A stretch of 64,000 bases of DNA from Flavobacterium araucananum (GCF_002222055.1 NZ_MUGS01000028.1:1-64000), one strand, 5' to 3'. Shown: positions 40,720 to 49,981, counted from the first letter of the stretch. Numbers and translations: made by a program. The notes: generated by a model from the letters alone, not told the origin.

Positions 40720-43116
40720 ATGTATGTAGTAAAAAGAGATGGCCATAAAGAGCCAGTAATGTTTGATAAGATTACAGAAAGAATCAAAAAATTGTGTTAC
40801 GGCTTAAACGAGCTTGTAGATCCTGTTAAGGTAGCCATGCGTGTTATCGAAGGATTGTATGATGGAGTTTCAACTTCTGAACTAGATAACCTTGCAGCTG
40901 AAACGGCAGCTTCAATGACGATTGCACATCCGGATTATGCTCAGTTAGCAGCTCGTGTGGCAATTTCAAACCTACATTCGAATACTAAAAAGTCGTTTTC
41001 AGAAACGATGAAAGATATGTACAATTACGTAAATCCAAGAAATGGTCAGGAAGCACCATTACTTTCGGATGAAGTATTCAACGTAATTCAGGAAAACTCT
41101 GCTTTCCTTGATTCTCATATTATTTATACAAGAGATTTCAATTACGATTACTTTGGTTTCAAAACCTTAGAGCGTTCGTATTTGCTAAAGATAAACGGTA
41201 AAATCGTCGAAAGACCACAACACATGTTGATGCGTGTTTCAGTTGGTATTCACCTTGACGATTTAAAATCAGTAATCGAAACTTACGACTTAATGTCTAA
41301 AAAGTTCTTCACGCATGCAACACCAACGTTGTTTAATGCAGGAACTCCAAAACCACAAATGTCTTCTTGTTTCCTTTTGGCAATGCAGGACGATAGTATT
41401 GATGGTATTTATGACACCTTAAAACAAACGGCAAAAATCTCGCAATCAGCAGGAGGAATTGGTCTTTCTATTCATAACGTTCGTGCAACAGGATCTTATA
41501 TTCGTGGTACAAACGGAACGTCAAACGGGATCGTACCTATGTTGAGAGTTTTCAACGATACGGCGCGTTACGTAGATCAGGGTGGTGGAAAACGTAAAGG
41601 AAGTTTTGCGATTTACATCGAAACATGGCATGCAGATATCTTCGACTTTTTAGATTTAAAGAAAAATACAGGAAAAGAAGAAATGCGTGCGCGTGATTTA
41701 TTCTTCGCCATGTGGACCTCTGATTTATTCATGAAACGCGTTCAGGAAGATGCATCATGGACTTTAATGTGTCCTAACGAATGCCCTGGATTATACGATG
41801 TTTACGGAGAAGAATTCGAAACTATGTATCTTGATTATGAATTTAGAGGAAAAGGTAGAAAAACCATTCGTGCACGGGAATTATGGGAGAAAATCCTGGA
41901 ATCACAAATCGAAACAGGAACTCCGTATATGTTGTACAAAGATGCAGCAAACCGTAAATCGAACCACAAGAATTTAGGAACAATTCGTTCATCGAACTTG
42001 TGTACAGAGATTATGGAGTATACATCAAAAGATGAAATCGCGGTTTGTAATCTGGCATCTATTTCGTTGCCAATGTTTATTGAAAACGGAAAATTTGATC
42101 ACGAAGCACTTTACAACGTAACAAAACGTGTAACCCGTAACCTGAACAAAGTAATCGACAGAAACTACTATCCGGTAAAAGAAGCTGAAAATTCTAACTT
42201 ACGCCACCGTCCGGTTGGTTTAGGAGTTCAGGGATTAGCAGATGCTTTTATCATGTTGCGTATGCCGTTTACAAGTGACGAAGCAAAAGTATTAAATCAG
42301 GAAATTTTCGAAACCTTATACTTCGCAGCCGTAACCGCTTCTATGGAAATGGCAAAAGAAGAAGGACCATATTCTACATTTGCAGGTTCTCCAATGTCAC
42401 AAGGAGAATTTCAATACAACATGTGGGGAATGAAAGATGAAGAATTGTCTGGTCGTTGGGACTGGGCATCCTTAAGAAAAGAAGTAATGGAACATGGAGT
42501 TCGTAACTCCTTATTAGTTGCGCCAATGCCAACAGCTTCGACTTCTCAAATCCTTGGAAACAATGAAGCTTTTGAACCCTATACATCAAACATTTACACA
42601 CGTCGTGTATTGTCTGGAGAATTTATCGTAGTAAACAAGCACTTACTTCACGATTTAGTAGACAGAGGTTTGTGGAACGAAACACTGAAACAAGAAATAA
42701 TGCGTCATAACGGATCAGTTCAAAATATTGATGTGATTCCGCAAGACCTTAAAGAACTATACAAAACAGTTTGGGAAATGTCTATGAAAGACATTATCGA
42801 TATGTCACGTCAAAGAGGTTATTTTATTGACCAATCGCAATCATTGAACTTGTTCATGCAAGATGCAAACTATTCTAAATTGACGTCAATGCACTTTTAC
42901 GCTTGGCAATCAGGTTTAAAAACAGGAATGTATTACCTAAGAACAAAATCTGCGGTTGATGCAATTAAATTTACCCTAAACAACGATAAAAAAGAAGAAG
43001 ATGCACCGGCAACTTTAGTTCCGGAAACAGAAGCAATCAGCGTTGAGGATTATAAAGCAATGCTTTTAAAAGCACAAGCAGCAGAACCTGATGATTGTGA
43101 AATGTGTGGGTCTTAA
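40720..43116 (+). CDS. nrdA: Ribonucleotide reductase class I, alpha subunit
   Basis: Catalytic subunit reducing ribonucleoside diphosphates. The 798-residue protein starts with an ATP-cone allosteric domain (1-90, [20 protein letters not shown]). It has the active-site region [14 protein letters not shown] [20 protein letters not shown] (near 205), the [13 protein letters not shown] radical-site strand near 440, and [20 protein letters not shown] near 600 with the conserved tyrosine region. The C-terminal CEMCGS carries the redox-shuttle cysteine pair. Paired with nrdB upstream. A terminator follows. Confidence 0.95.
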   Translation: MYVVKRDGHKEPVMFDKITERIKKLCYGLNELVDPVKVAMRVIEGLYDGVSTSELDNLAAETAASMTIAHPDYAQLAARVAISNLHSNTKKSFSETMKDMYNYVNPRNGQEAPLLSDEVFNVIQENSAFLDSHIIYTRDFNYDYFGFKTLERSYLLKINGKIVERPQHMLMRVSVGIHLDDLKSVIETYDLMSKKFFTHATPTLFNAGTPKPQMSSCFLLAMQDDSIDGIYDTLKQTAKISQSAGGIGLSIHNVRATGSYIRGTNGTSNGIVPMLRVFNDTARYVDQGGGKRKGSFAIYIETWHADIFDFLDLKKNTGKEEMRARDLFFAMWTSDLFMKRVQEDASWTLMCPNECPGLYDVYGEEFETMYLDYEFRGKGRKTIRARELWEKILESQIETGTPYMLYKDAANRKSNHKNLGTIRSSNLCTEIMEYTSKDEIAVCNLASISLPMFIENGKFDHEALYNVTKRVTRNLNKVIDRNYYPVKEAENSNLRHRPVGLGVQGLADAFIMLRMPFTSDEAKVLNQEIFETLYFAAVTASMEMAKEEGPYSTFAGSPMSQGEFQYNMWGMKDEELSGRWDWASLRKEVMEHGVRNSLLVAPMPTASTSQILGNNEAFEPYTSNIYTRRVLSGEFIVVNKHLLHDLVDRGLWNETLKQEIMRHNGSVQNIDVIPQDLKELYKTVWEMSMKDIIDMSRQRGYFIDQSQSLNLFMQDANYSKLTSMHFYAWQSGLKTGMYYLRTKSAVDAIKFTLNNDKKEEDAPATLVPETEAISVEDYKAMLLKAQAAEPDDCEMCGS

Positions 43117-43180
43117 TTCTTTTTATTTAGAGGAAAGAAAATAGAGTAAAGAAGAAAGATTTATATCTTTAAATTTATAG

Positions 43181-43218
43181 AAAGCAGTTATTGTAATGAT
43201 AGCTGCTTTTGTTTTTTT
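43181..43218 (+). terminator. nrdA terminator
   Basis: AAAGCAGTTAT pairs with ATAGCTGCTTT (one G-U), followed by TTGTTTTTTT. It lies 65 bases after the nrdA stop. Confidence 0.8.
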
Positions 43219-43659
43219 AGGAGCTATTTACTTCAATTGGAGTTAGTCATTATTCAATAGAAATTTATGAAAAAAATGATGTTGTTTGTGTTTTGTCAAT
43301 TGCCAGAAACAAACAATCTTCAATCTTTCGCCAGAGCCCAAGGTTTCAACCTTGGGAATACAATGTTATCAGATCCAATTCTGATCCAATACGTGTCCCA
43401 AGGTTTCAACCTTGGGCTATGTTGTTAATATTGTTTTAATAGAATTGAGGTATTACAAATAGGAGTCCAATAAGGTTTCTTTTTTAATTAATTTGTCTAT
43501 TTCCACGTCAATTAGAATTGGACAATATTCCCAAAAATTCCCCGTTCTAATTATTACCAAAGATTTTTAAAACTTAGTCCCTTAGTAACTAAGAAACTCA
43601 GAACCTTCTCTTTAAACCTTTAAGAGAAAGTCAAGTCTTATTGTAATAATTTCTGAATT
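43219..43659. other. Remainder of the nrdA-DUF1800 gap
   Basis: Beyond the terminator this non-coding stretch holds a pair of REP-like hairpins (listed separately) and, at about 43.57-43.63 kb, word repeats of the 'TTAGTCCCTTAGTAACTAAG' kind. No open frame of credible composition was found. Confidence 0.5.
43335..43418. repeat. REP-like hairpin pair 1 (CCCAAGGTTTCAACCTTGGG)
   Basis: Two copies of the 20-base hairpin at 43337-43356 and 43397-43416, each with 9-bp arms. The outer flanks AGCCC and GGGCT are complementary, so the pair forms a larger symmetric unit of about 84 bases. Confidence 0.8.
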
Positions 43660-45057
43660 ATGAAAAAAAGCAATCTTTGGTCCTTACGATTGGGTTTTTC
43701 CGGAAAAGAATCCGATGTAATAGAAAAATTAGGATTAGAAAAATTTCTAAAACATTCCTATGACTCAAAATTCGATAATCAACTCCCCGCTTTTTTAAAT
43801 GACGATCCCAAAACATTAATCGAGCTCAAAGAGCTTAAGGAATCGATAAAAACTGCAGATACAGAAGCTAAAAAGAAAATCCTCAAGCAGGAAATTTATT
43901 CATCGGTTGAATTAAAAAAATGGTGGATTAGCAAAATGCGAAACGACGAATTTCCGCTACGGGAAAACATGGTTTGTTTCTGGCACAATCATTTTGTTTC
44001 TACAACCCAAAAAGTAAAAGTCAATTACTGGATTTACCAGCACAATATGATTTTACGAGAACACGCCTTTGGCAATTTCAAAAAACTGACCAAGGAAATT
44101 GTAAAATCAAATGCAATGGTCAAATACCTGGACAATGTCGATAATAAAAAAAGGAAGTACAATGAGAATTTAAGTCGGGAATTACTGGAATTATTTACAA
44201 TTGGGATTGGAAATTATTCTGAAAGTGACATCAAAGAAGGCGCAAGAGCCTTGGCCGGATTAAATTACGGAGATGACGGAGCAATATATAGAAGCCTGGC
44301 GCAGGACAATACCAATAAAACGTATTTCGGGAAAACCGGAAACTGGAATTCAGATGATCTGGTTGATATTATTTTTGAACAAAAAAACATTCCGTATCTC
44401 ATTACCCGAAAAATTCTCAAATGGTTTATTTATGATAATCCGTCAGAAGAATTAGTGATCTATTATGGCGATTGTTTCAGAAAAGTAAAGTTCGAAATAC
44501 AGCCTTTATTAACCAAAATTTTTACCGAAGAATATAAAAAAGAAACCTCAGGAACGAAGATCAAAGATCCGCTGGTTTATATTTTACAGCTTTTGGATGA
44601 ATTACATATCGACGATCTTGATGATGGTATGATTCTCTATTTTCTAAAGCAACAAGGAATGGATTTGTACAATCAGGTCAATGTAAAAGGTTGGGACGGC
44701 GGAAATTCCTGGTTAACTTCACAAATTTATTTACAACGCAACAATACCTCAGATTTGCTTTGCAGCGGTAGAAGTATTACCAGAAAAGTATTGAATACAA
44801 TGACTTCCGATACTGAAAAGCCAAAAGCAGAATTGGAGAAAATTGATGTAAAAATCGACTTTGATGCTAACGGAAATAATAAAACCATAATCACCGAATT
44901 GTCAGACAGATTATTATTTAAAGTAAATGATTCGATGCAAAAGGATATGGAGAATTTGCTGAAATACGATTTCGACCCAAAAGAAGCCCACGCCAATTTT
45001 GCCGTTATACGACTTTTTGATTATATCACGAAACTACCCGAATATCAATTAATTTAG
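43660..45057 (+). CDS. DUF1800 protein
   Basis: A 465-residue protein matching DUF1800. Landmarks are the N-terminal SLRLGFSGKESDVIEKLGL, WWISKMRNDEFPLRENMVCF followed by WHNHFVSTTQKVK, ENLSRELLELFTIGIGNYSE near 170 and the C-terminal VNVKGWDGGNSWLTSQIYLQ near 345. No signal peptide is evident in this short-N-terminus member. It is paired with a DUF1501 gene 12 bases downstream, a combination conserved across many phyla. The pair is thought to be linked to exported or surface material, but no biochemical role is established. Confidence 0.85.
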   Translation: MKKSNLWSLRLGFSGKESDVIEKLGLEKFLKHSYDSKFDNQLPAFLNDDPKTLIELKELKESIKTADTEAKKKILKQEIYSSVELKKWWISKMRNDEFPLRENMVCFWHNHFVSTTQKVKVNYWIYQHNMILREHAFGNFKKLTKEIVKSNAMVKYLDNVDNKKRKYNENLSRELLELFTIGIGNYSESDIKEGARALAGLNYGDDGAIYRSLAQDNTNKTYFGKTGNWNSDDLVDIIFEQKNIPYLITRKILKWFIYDNPSEELVIYYGDCFRKVKFEIQPLLTKIFTEEYKKETSGTKIKDPLVYILQLLDELHIDDLDDGMILYFLKQQGMDLYNQVNVKGWDGGNSWLTSQIYLQRNNTSDLLCSGRSITRKVLNTMTSDTEKPKAELEKIDVKIDFDANGNNKTIITELSDRLLFKVNDSMQKDMENLLKYDFDPKEAHANFAVIRLFDYITKLPEYQLI

Positions 45058-45069
45058 AAAGCTACAGCT

Positions 45070-46236
45070 ATGAACAGAAGGAATTTTCTAACGCTTACAG
45101 GAACTTTTACTGGCGGAATGCTGGTGCTTCCTGATTTTTTGCACGCTTTTGGTTCGCAAAATAATTTAGTAACAGGCGATCAATGTATTGTATTTGTACA
45201 ATTGAATGGCGGAAACGATGGTTTAAACACTTTTATTCCGTACGATAATCCGTTGTATTATGATTTAAGGACCAAAATAGCTTTGAATAAAGATTTGGTT
45301 ATTAGTAAGAATAACGGAATGGCTTTTCATCCTTCGTTAAAAGATTTTGCTCAAATGCAGCAAAACGGAGATTTAACCGTAATCCAGAATGTGGGATATC
45401 CGGAACCAATTCGATCGCATTTTCGCAGTCAGGAAATTTGGCAAACCGCAACAGATTCTAATAAATACATCAACGAAGGCTGGTTAGGACGTTATCTCGA
45501 TTTGCAATGCAACGGACATCAGGCGACGGCTGGAATCAATCTGGATTCGATCGATAATCTGGCATTAAAAGGATTAGAGCCTAATTCGATTACGGTAAAA
45601 GATCCAAACCGATTTAAAGTAAAATCAGATAAAGAAGAAAATGTAACCTTGTCCGATAATCCGCAATTAGATTTTGTTCGAAAAATTGCCAATTCCGTTA
45701 CCGAAGGTTCAGATGAAATTCAGAAAGCCCTGGCCAAATCAAAATCAGAAATCACTTATCCTAAAACCGACTTATCAAAAAACCTGGAATGGATTGGCCG
45801 CTTGATAAAAGGAAATCTAAATTCGAAAGTATATTATACTTCGCTTGGCGGATTTGATACACATGATAATCAACTTGTCATTCAAGAAAAACAATTAACC
45901 ACTTTAAATGATGCTTTGTACAGTTTTTATCAGGATTTAAAACAAGCACAATTACTTCAAAATGTTACTATCGTAGTGTTTTCAGAATTTGGGCGACGCG
46001 TAAAAGATAACGGAAACGGAACAGATCACGGTACTGCCGCGCCAATGTTTATAATAGGAGGAAGTAACAAGGGAACTATTTTAGGACATAATCCGGATTT
46101 AGCGAACCTGGATAATGGCGATTTAAAATACGAAACTGATTTTAGAAGTGTCTATGCTTCATTACTACAGCAAAAAATGAATTTCGATTATTCGAAAATT
46201 GGGATTAAGAACCAGCCGGTCTCGGGGTTGTTTTGA
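45070..46236 (+). CDS. DUF1501 protein with twin-arginine-like signal
   Basis: A 388-residue protein of the DUF1501 (sulfatase/alkaline-phosphatase-like) group. The N-terminus MNRRNFLTLTGTFTGGMLVL has a twin-arginine pattern followed by a hydrophobic stretch, suggesting Tat export. Core motifs are FVQLNGGNDGLNTFIPYDNP near 42-61, HPSLKDFAQM, RSHFRSQEIWQTA near 118 and VVFSEFGRRVKDNGNGTDHG near 303-322. The last contains the D/H residues of the metal site. Probably cotranscribed with the DUF1800 gene. Substrate unknown. Confidence 0.87.
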   Translation: MNRRNFLTLTGTFTGGMLVLPDFLHAFGSQNNLVTGDQCIVFVQLNGGNDGLNTFIPYDNPLYYDLRTKIALNKDLVISKNNGMAFHPSLKDFAQMQQNGDLTVIQNVGYPEPIRSHFRSQEIWQTATDSNKYINEGWLGRYLDLQCNGHQATAGINLDSIDNLALKGLEPNSITVKDPNRFKVKSDKEENVTLSDNPQLDFVRKIANSVTEGSDEIQKALAKSKSEITYPKTDLSKNLEWIGRLIKGNLNSKVYYTSLGGFDTHDNQLVIQEKQLTTLNDALYSFYQDLKQAQLLQNVTIVVFSEFGRRVKDNGNGTDHGTAAPMFIIGGSNKGTILGHNPDLANLDNGDLKYETDFRSVYASLLQQKMNFDYSKIGIKNQPVSGLF

Positions 46237-46245
46237 GAATTGCTT

Positions 46246-46356
46246 GCCACGAATTACACGAATTTTCATTTTATTAATTGTTGAATTTTAATTAAAAATT
46301 AGAGAAATTGAATATCATGATTGTAATAATTTGTGTCAATTTGTGAAATTCGTGGC
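46246..46356. repeat. GCCACGAATT-type palindromic repeat, copy 3
   Basis: GCCACGAATTACACGAATTT at the left pairs with AATTTGTGAAATTCGTGGC at the right end. The interior is AT-rich. It begins 10 bases after the DUF1501 stop and is followed by TTAGAACCTTAG word repeats to about 46.41 kb. Confidence 0.7.
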
Positions 46357-46511
46357 GAAAAAAACTTAGAACCTTAGCATCTCAGAACCTTAGGGCCTTA
46401 GAAAAACCAATTGTAAATATCTCATTTTAAACCTGTTTTTTTATATTATCATACAAAACATCATAAATTTGTTAAGAAATCCTTTTTTGTTTCATAAAAT
46501 GCAATATTTTT

Positions 46512-46542
46512 TTTGGTGCACTGAAATTAATTTATACATTCG
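46512..46542 (+). promoter_or_regulatory. Promoter of the pheA leader
   Basis: -33 TTTG (46512-46515) and -7 TACATTCG (46535-46542, one mismatch) with 19 bases between them. Transcription would begin near 46548, about 24 bases before the leader peptide ATG. Confidence 0.65.
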
Positions 46543-46571
46543 CAGAGAATTTATTGAAAAACACAAACAAA

Positions 46572-46652
46572 ATGTCTAATAACCGTTTTTATTTTAGCAA
46601 CTCTTTTTATTTCTTCTTTAGTAGAAGTGAGGATTGTGCTATGGTTATTTGA
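46572..46652 (+). CDS. Phe/Tyr-rich leader peptide of the pheA operon
   Basis: A 26-residue frame (ATG to TGA) starting MSNNRFYFSNSFYFFF and ending in AMVI. Residues 6-16 contain six Phe and two Tyr, including three consecutive Phe. It has the A-rich start context usual here, lies between a good promoter and a terminator, and is directly upstream of pheA. This is the expected form of a peptide whose translation senses charged tRNA-Phe (and perhaps tRNA-Tyr). It is functionally like enterobacterial pheL but not recognisably homologous. Confidence 0.8.
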   Translation: MSNNRFYFSNSFYFFFSRSEDCAMVI

Positions 46653-46714
46653 GAAAATTAAAAAAGACAAATAAAACTAATATACAATCCTGATGAAAAT
46701 CAGGATTTTTTTTT
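46630..46714 (+). promoter_or_regulatory. Attenuator (antiterminator and terminator) before pheA
   Basis: Terminator: AATCCTGAT (46686-46694) pairs with ATCAGGATT (46699-46707) around GAAA, and a run of T extends to 46714. Antiterminator: AGGATTGT (46630-46637), inside the leader peptide frame, is complementary to ACAATCCT (46684-46691), which overlaps the left arm of the terminator, so the two structures exclude each other. A small hairpin, CTTCT (46613-46617) with AGAAG (46623-46627), overlaps the Phe codons. pheA starts 6 bases after the T-run. Confidence 0.75.
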
Positions 46715-46720
46715 GAATAT

Positions 46721-47548
46721 ATGACAACTAAAATTGCAATACAAGGTATAAAAGGTTCTTTTCATCATCAGGTTGTGAAAGAGTATTTCTCTGAAAATGT
46801 GGAAATTGATGAATGTTTGTCGTTTGAAGAATTGATTGACAGCCTGCTTTCAGGAAAAACAGACCAGGCAGTTATGGCAATTGAAAATTCGATTGCAGGG
46901 CCAATAATTCCGAATTATGCTTTGATTGACAAGAATAATTTACACATAATTGGAGAGCATTATTTGAATATTAGTCAAAATTTAATGACGCTGAAAGGTC
47001 AGAAAATCGAAGATATAAAAGAAGTTCATTCGCACCCAATGGCAATATTGCAATGTATGGATTTCTTAAAACAATATCCGAACATTAAGTTAGTTGAAGA
47101 CAAAGATACAGCCGAAACAGCCAGAAGAATTCAGGAAAAACAACTAACCGGAATCGCTGCTATAGCAAGTAAAACGGCATCTGAAATGTATGATCTGGAT
47201 ATTATAGCTCCGGAAATTCAAACGATCAAAAACAATATGACTCGTTTTGTGATTATCAAAAAGCAAAATTCATTTGTTCCCGAAAACGAAATCAACAGAG
47301 CATCGATCAAATTTGAATTGGATCACAAAAGAGGAAGTTTGGCAGCCGTTTTGAATGTAATGAGCGATTGCAAACTGAATTTAACGAAAATCCAGTCGCT
47401 ACCAAAAATTGAAACACCTTGGAAATATTCGTTTTTCGTAGATGTAACATTCGAGAAATACGAAGATTTTGCAAAAGCCAAATCCTTATTAAGCATAATG
47501 GCAGAGTATTTTAAAATATTAGGAGAATATAAAAATACAAAACCATAA
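46721..47548 (+). CDS. pheA: Prephenate dehydratase
   Basis: Converts prephenate to phenylpyruvate, the committed step to phenylalanine. The 275-residue monofunctional enzyme has the PDT domain (1-180): KIAIQGIKGSFHHQVVKEYF, then VMAIENSIAGPIIPNYALID near 50 and NNMTRFVIIKKQ near 172. A C-terminal ACT domain (about 190-270) includes KFELDHKRGSLAAVLNVMSD and the Phe-binding-type NLTKIQSLPK. There is no fused chorismate mutase; that activity is on the DAHP synthase gene downstream. First structural gene after the attenuator. Confidence 0.93.
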   Translation: MTTKIAIQGIKGSFHHQVVKEYFSENVEIDECLSFEELIDSLLSGKTDQAVMAIENSIAGPIIPNYALIDKNNLHIIGEHYLNISQNLMTLKGQKIEDIKEVHSHPMAILQCMDFLKQYPNIKLVEDKDTAETARRIQEKQLTGIAAIASKTASEMYDLDIIAPEIQTIKNNMTRFVIIKKQNSFVPENEINRASIKFELDHKRGSLAAVLNVMSDCKLNLTKIQSLPKIETPWKYSFFVDVTFEKYEDFAKAKSLLSIMAEYFKILGEYKNTKP

Positions 47549-47569
47549 GGTTGATATTTTAAATACAAT

Positions 47570-47638
47570 TGTCAGGCTGAGCGAAGTCGAAGCCCATGTT
47601 CCAATTGGAAAGCTCTTCGACTTCGCTAAGGGTGACAG
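47570..47638. repeat. GGCTGAGCGAAGTCGAAG hairpin, copy 1
   Basis: TGTCAGGCTGAGCGAAGTCG on the left pairs with CGACTTCGCTAAGGGTGACA on the right (few mismatches), around a short CATGTTCCAATTGGAA loop. It lies between pheA and the aminotransferase gene, in the same transcript. Confidence 0.8.
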
Positions 47639-47701
47639 GTCAAAAAGAGAAAAGCATAAAGCTTACGGCCTAAAGCCTAAAGCAAAATATAAATAAAAAA
47701 A

Positions 47702-48847
47702 ATGATTACAACAGCAAAAAGATTAGATACAGTTGAAGAATATTACTTCTCCTCAAAATTGAGAGAAGTACGTCAGCTACAATCTGAGGGAAAACCTATT
47801 ATCAATATGGGAATTGGAAGCCCTGATTTGAGTCCGTCCAAAGCAGTAATTGAAGCAGTCGCTGCAGCAATTCAAGACGAAAACGGGCATGGTTATCAGA
47901 GCTATCAGGGATTACCGGAATTGAGAAAAGGAATGGCAGATTTTTATCAGAATCAGTTTGGTGTTGAATTAAATCCGAATAATGAGATTTTGCCTCTGAT
48001 GGGTTCGAAAGAAGGAATTATGCACATTTCGTTAGCATTTTTAAATGAAGGCGATCACGTTTTAATTCCGAATCCAGGTTATCCAACCTATATGTCGGTA
48101 ACGAATTTGGTAGGTGCAGTTCCGGTTTATTATGATCTAAAAGAAGCAAATGCCTGGGAACCGGATTTTGAAGCTCTTGAAAAATTAGACCTTTCGAAAG
48201 TAAAAATTATGTGGCTGGGATATCCGCACATGCCAACTGGAGCAAGAGGAAGTTTAGCGTTATTTGAAAAATTGGTTGCATTTGTTAGAAAACACAACAT
48301 ATTATTGATCAACGACAATCCGTATAGTTTTGTTTTGAATGATAACCCAATGAGTCTATTACAGGTTGAAGGTGCAAAAGAAGTGGCTTTAGAATTGAAT
48401 TCGCTTAGTAAAACATTCAATATGGCAGGCTGGAGAGTGGGGATGGTTTTAGGAAATCCTGAAATTATCGATGCAGTTCTAAAAGTAAAAAGCAACATGG
48501 ATAGCGGAATGTTCTACGGAATCCAGAAAGGAGCAGTTGCAGCGTTGAATTGTGATAAATCATGGTTCGAAGATCAAAACAAAATTTACAGACGCCGTCG
48601 TGAATTGACAGAAAAACTAGCAGAGAAATTAGGCTGCAAAGTTTATACAGCAGGTGTTGGGCTTTTTGTCTGGGCAAAACTTCCGGAAGGAATCGAATCA
48701 TCAGAAAAGTTCATTGACGAAATATTATACGAGAAACACATTTTTATCACACCGGGAACAATCTTTGGGAGTAATGGAGAAGGATATATCAGATTCTCGT
48801 TGTGTGTGAAAGAAGAAAAAGTACAAGAAGCGATAGATCGATTTTAG
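47702..48847 (+). CDS. Aminotransferase class I/II (probable aromatic aminotransferase)
   Basis: A 381-residue PLP enzyme. MGIGSPDLSPSKAVIEAVAA near 37-56, YQSYQGLPELRKGMADFY near 67, LIPNPGYPTYMSV near 118 and the PLP-lysine segment SLSKTFNMAGWRVGMVLGNP near 232 are diagnostic. The C-terminal RFSL arginine region is near 375. Position between pheA and tyrA makes transamination of phenylpyruvate and hydroxyphenylpyruvate the likely role. It could equally be an aspartate-type enzyme, since families overlap in sequence. Flanked on both sides by the same palindromic repeat. Confidence 0.85.
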   Translation: MITTAKRLDTVEEYYFSSKLREVRQLQSEGKPIINMGIGSPDLSPSKAVIEAVAAAIQDENGHGYQSYQGLPELRKGMADFYQNQFGVELNPNNEILPLMGSKEGIMHISLAFLNEGDHVLIPNPGYPTYMSVTNLVGAVPVYYDLKEANAWEPDFEALEKLDLSKVKIMWLGYPHMPTGARGSLALFEKLVAFVRKHNILLINDNPYSFVLNDNPMSLLQVEGAKEVALELNSLSKTFNMAGWRVGMVLGNPEIIDAVLKVKSNMDSGMFYGIQKGAVAALNCDKSWFEDQNKIYRRRRELTEKLAEKLGCKVYTAGVGLFVWAKLPEGIESSEKFIDEILYEKHIFITPGTIFGSNGEGYIRFSLCVKEEKVQEAIDRF

Positions 48848-48899
48848 AAGCAAGAAGCAAGAGGCAAGAGTAAAGAGTAAAGAGTAAAGAATCAAGATT
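48848..48899. repeat. 'agagtaaagagtaaag' short tandem words
   Basis: AAGCAAGAAGCAAGAGGCAAG followed by three copies of AGAGTAA AG-like 7-mers lies right after the aminotransferase stop. No coding or structural role is visible. Confidence 0.4.
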
Positions 48900-48910
48900 T
48901 TTATTCAGAT

Positions 48911-48978
48911 TGTCAGGCTGAGCGAAGTCGAAGCCCACGTTCTAGTTGGAGCGCCCTTCGACTTCGCTCAGGGTGACA
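48911..48978. repeat. GGCTGAGCGAAGTCGAAG hairpin, copy 2
   Basis: Same palindrome as at 47.6 kb and in the same orientation (TGTCAGGCTGAGCGAAGTCG left; CGACTTCGCTCAGGGTGACA right). The loop differs (CACGTTCTAGTTGGAGCG). Confidence 0.8.
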
Positions 48979-49002
48979 GAAAAGATTAAAGGTTTTGAAA
49001 AA

Positions 49003-49097
49003 ACGAGAAGCCCTAGCCTTGATAGAAGTGGAAATCCTTTTGTGTCCGCTGCGGCGGATAGAAAAGATTGAAACGGATAGCAGGAAATAGCTTCTAA
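49003..49097 (+). ncRNA. Candidate structured RNA element, Flavo-1-like
   Basis: A 95-base block with the closing stem AGAAGC (49006-49011) and GCTTCT (49090-49095). It has an internal TCCGC-TGCG-GCGGA hairpin (49045-49058), and CCTTTT/AAAAG arms outside that hairpin. GC content is higher than in surrounding spacers. The words CCCTAGCCTTGATAGAAGTG and GGATAGCAGGAAATAGC occur repeatedly in Flavobacterium genomes in my experience and recall the Rfam Flavo-1 motif. That match is from memory and was not run. It lies 12 bases before tyrA, on the same strand. Confidence 0.5.
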
Positions 49098-49108
49098 TAA
49101 AAAGAAAT

Positions 49109-49969
49109 ATGAAAGTATACGTAATAGGAATAGGGTTAATAGGCGGTTCGATGGTACTGGACATCAAAGGCCAACATCCTGATGCAACTATTTTTGGAAT
49201 AGATAGTAACGAAAAACACTTGCAGGAAGCAATTGATTTAGGTGTTATTGATCAGGCAGGAAGCTTTGAAGAATTGGTTGATGCTGATTTTGTAATTGTT
49301 TCGGTTCCGGTAGATGTGGCGCTGACGGTTTTGCCTAAAGTACTGGATTTGGTTGGAGATAAAACAATTGTTTTTGAAGTAGGTTCGACTAAAAAACCAA
49401 TTTGTGATGCTGTTGCCAGTCACCCAAAAAGAAGAAATTTTATCGCAACACATCCTATAGCAGGAACGGAGTTTTCAGGACCTTCGGCAGCGATAAGAGG
49501 TTTGTTTCAAGGGAAGACAAACATTATTTGCGAGGTGGAAAAAACTACTTTTAAATTGCAGGAAAAGGCGTTAAAGCTTTTTAGCGAAATAGGAATGAGA
49601 ATTCGATATATGGATCCAACTTCGCACGACAAACACATTGCTTACGTTTCGCATTTGTCGCACATTAGTTCGTTTATGCTTGGGAAAACGGTAATGAACA
49701 AGGAAAAAGACGAACAGGATATTTTTGACATGGCAGGAAGTGGATTTGAAAGTACGGTTCGTTTAGCTAAAAGTTCTCCCGCGATGTGGACACCGATTTT
49801 TAAGCAAAACAAAGAACATGTTATCGAAACATTAGAAGAATATATTTCAAACCTGAGTCGGTTTAGAGACTTGCTGAAAGACGAAAATTACAACGCCATT
49901 TTTGAAGAAATGGAAAGCACAAATAAAATTAAAGAGATATTAAACGGATTAACAACAACTAAGAAATAA
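49109..49969 (+). CDS. tyrA: Prephenate dehydrogenase
   Basis: Oxidatively decarboxylates prephenate to 4-hydroxyphenylpyruvate for tyrosine. The 286-residue protein has an N-terminal NAD-binding fold (MKVYVIGIGLIGGSMVLDIK). The catalytic HPIAGTEFSGPSAAIRGLF lies near 112-130, and the C-terminal helical dimerisation domain contains SHDKHIAYVSHLSHISSFML near 175 and MAGSGFESTVRLAKSSPAMW near 212. No ACT or chorismate mutase domain is fused. Next gene begins 12 bases after the stop; clearly one unit with the DAHP synthase gene. Confidence 0.93.
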   Translation: MKVYVIGIGLIGGSMVLDIKGQHPDATIFGIDSNEKHLQEAIDLGVIDQAGSFEELVDADFVIVSVPVDVALTVLPKVLDLVGDKTIVFEVGSTKKPICDAVASHPKRRNFIATHPIAGTEFSGPSAAIRGLFQGKTNIICEVEKTTFKLQEKALKLFSEIGMRIRYMDPTSHDKHIAYVSHLSHISSFMLGKTVMNKEKDEQDIFDMAGSGFESTVRLAKSSPAMWTPIFKQNKEHVIETLEEYISNLSRFRDLLKDENYNAIFEEMESTNKIKEILNGLTTTKK

Positions 49970-49981
49970 ATTAAAATTAAG

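Noticed and set aside
43335..43418. Repeated hairpins as a CRISPR array
   Set aside because: Only two copies, each internally palindromic, with one spacer and no cas genes; the REP-like reading fits better.
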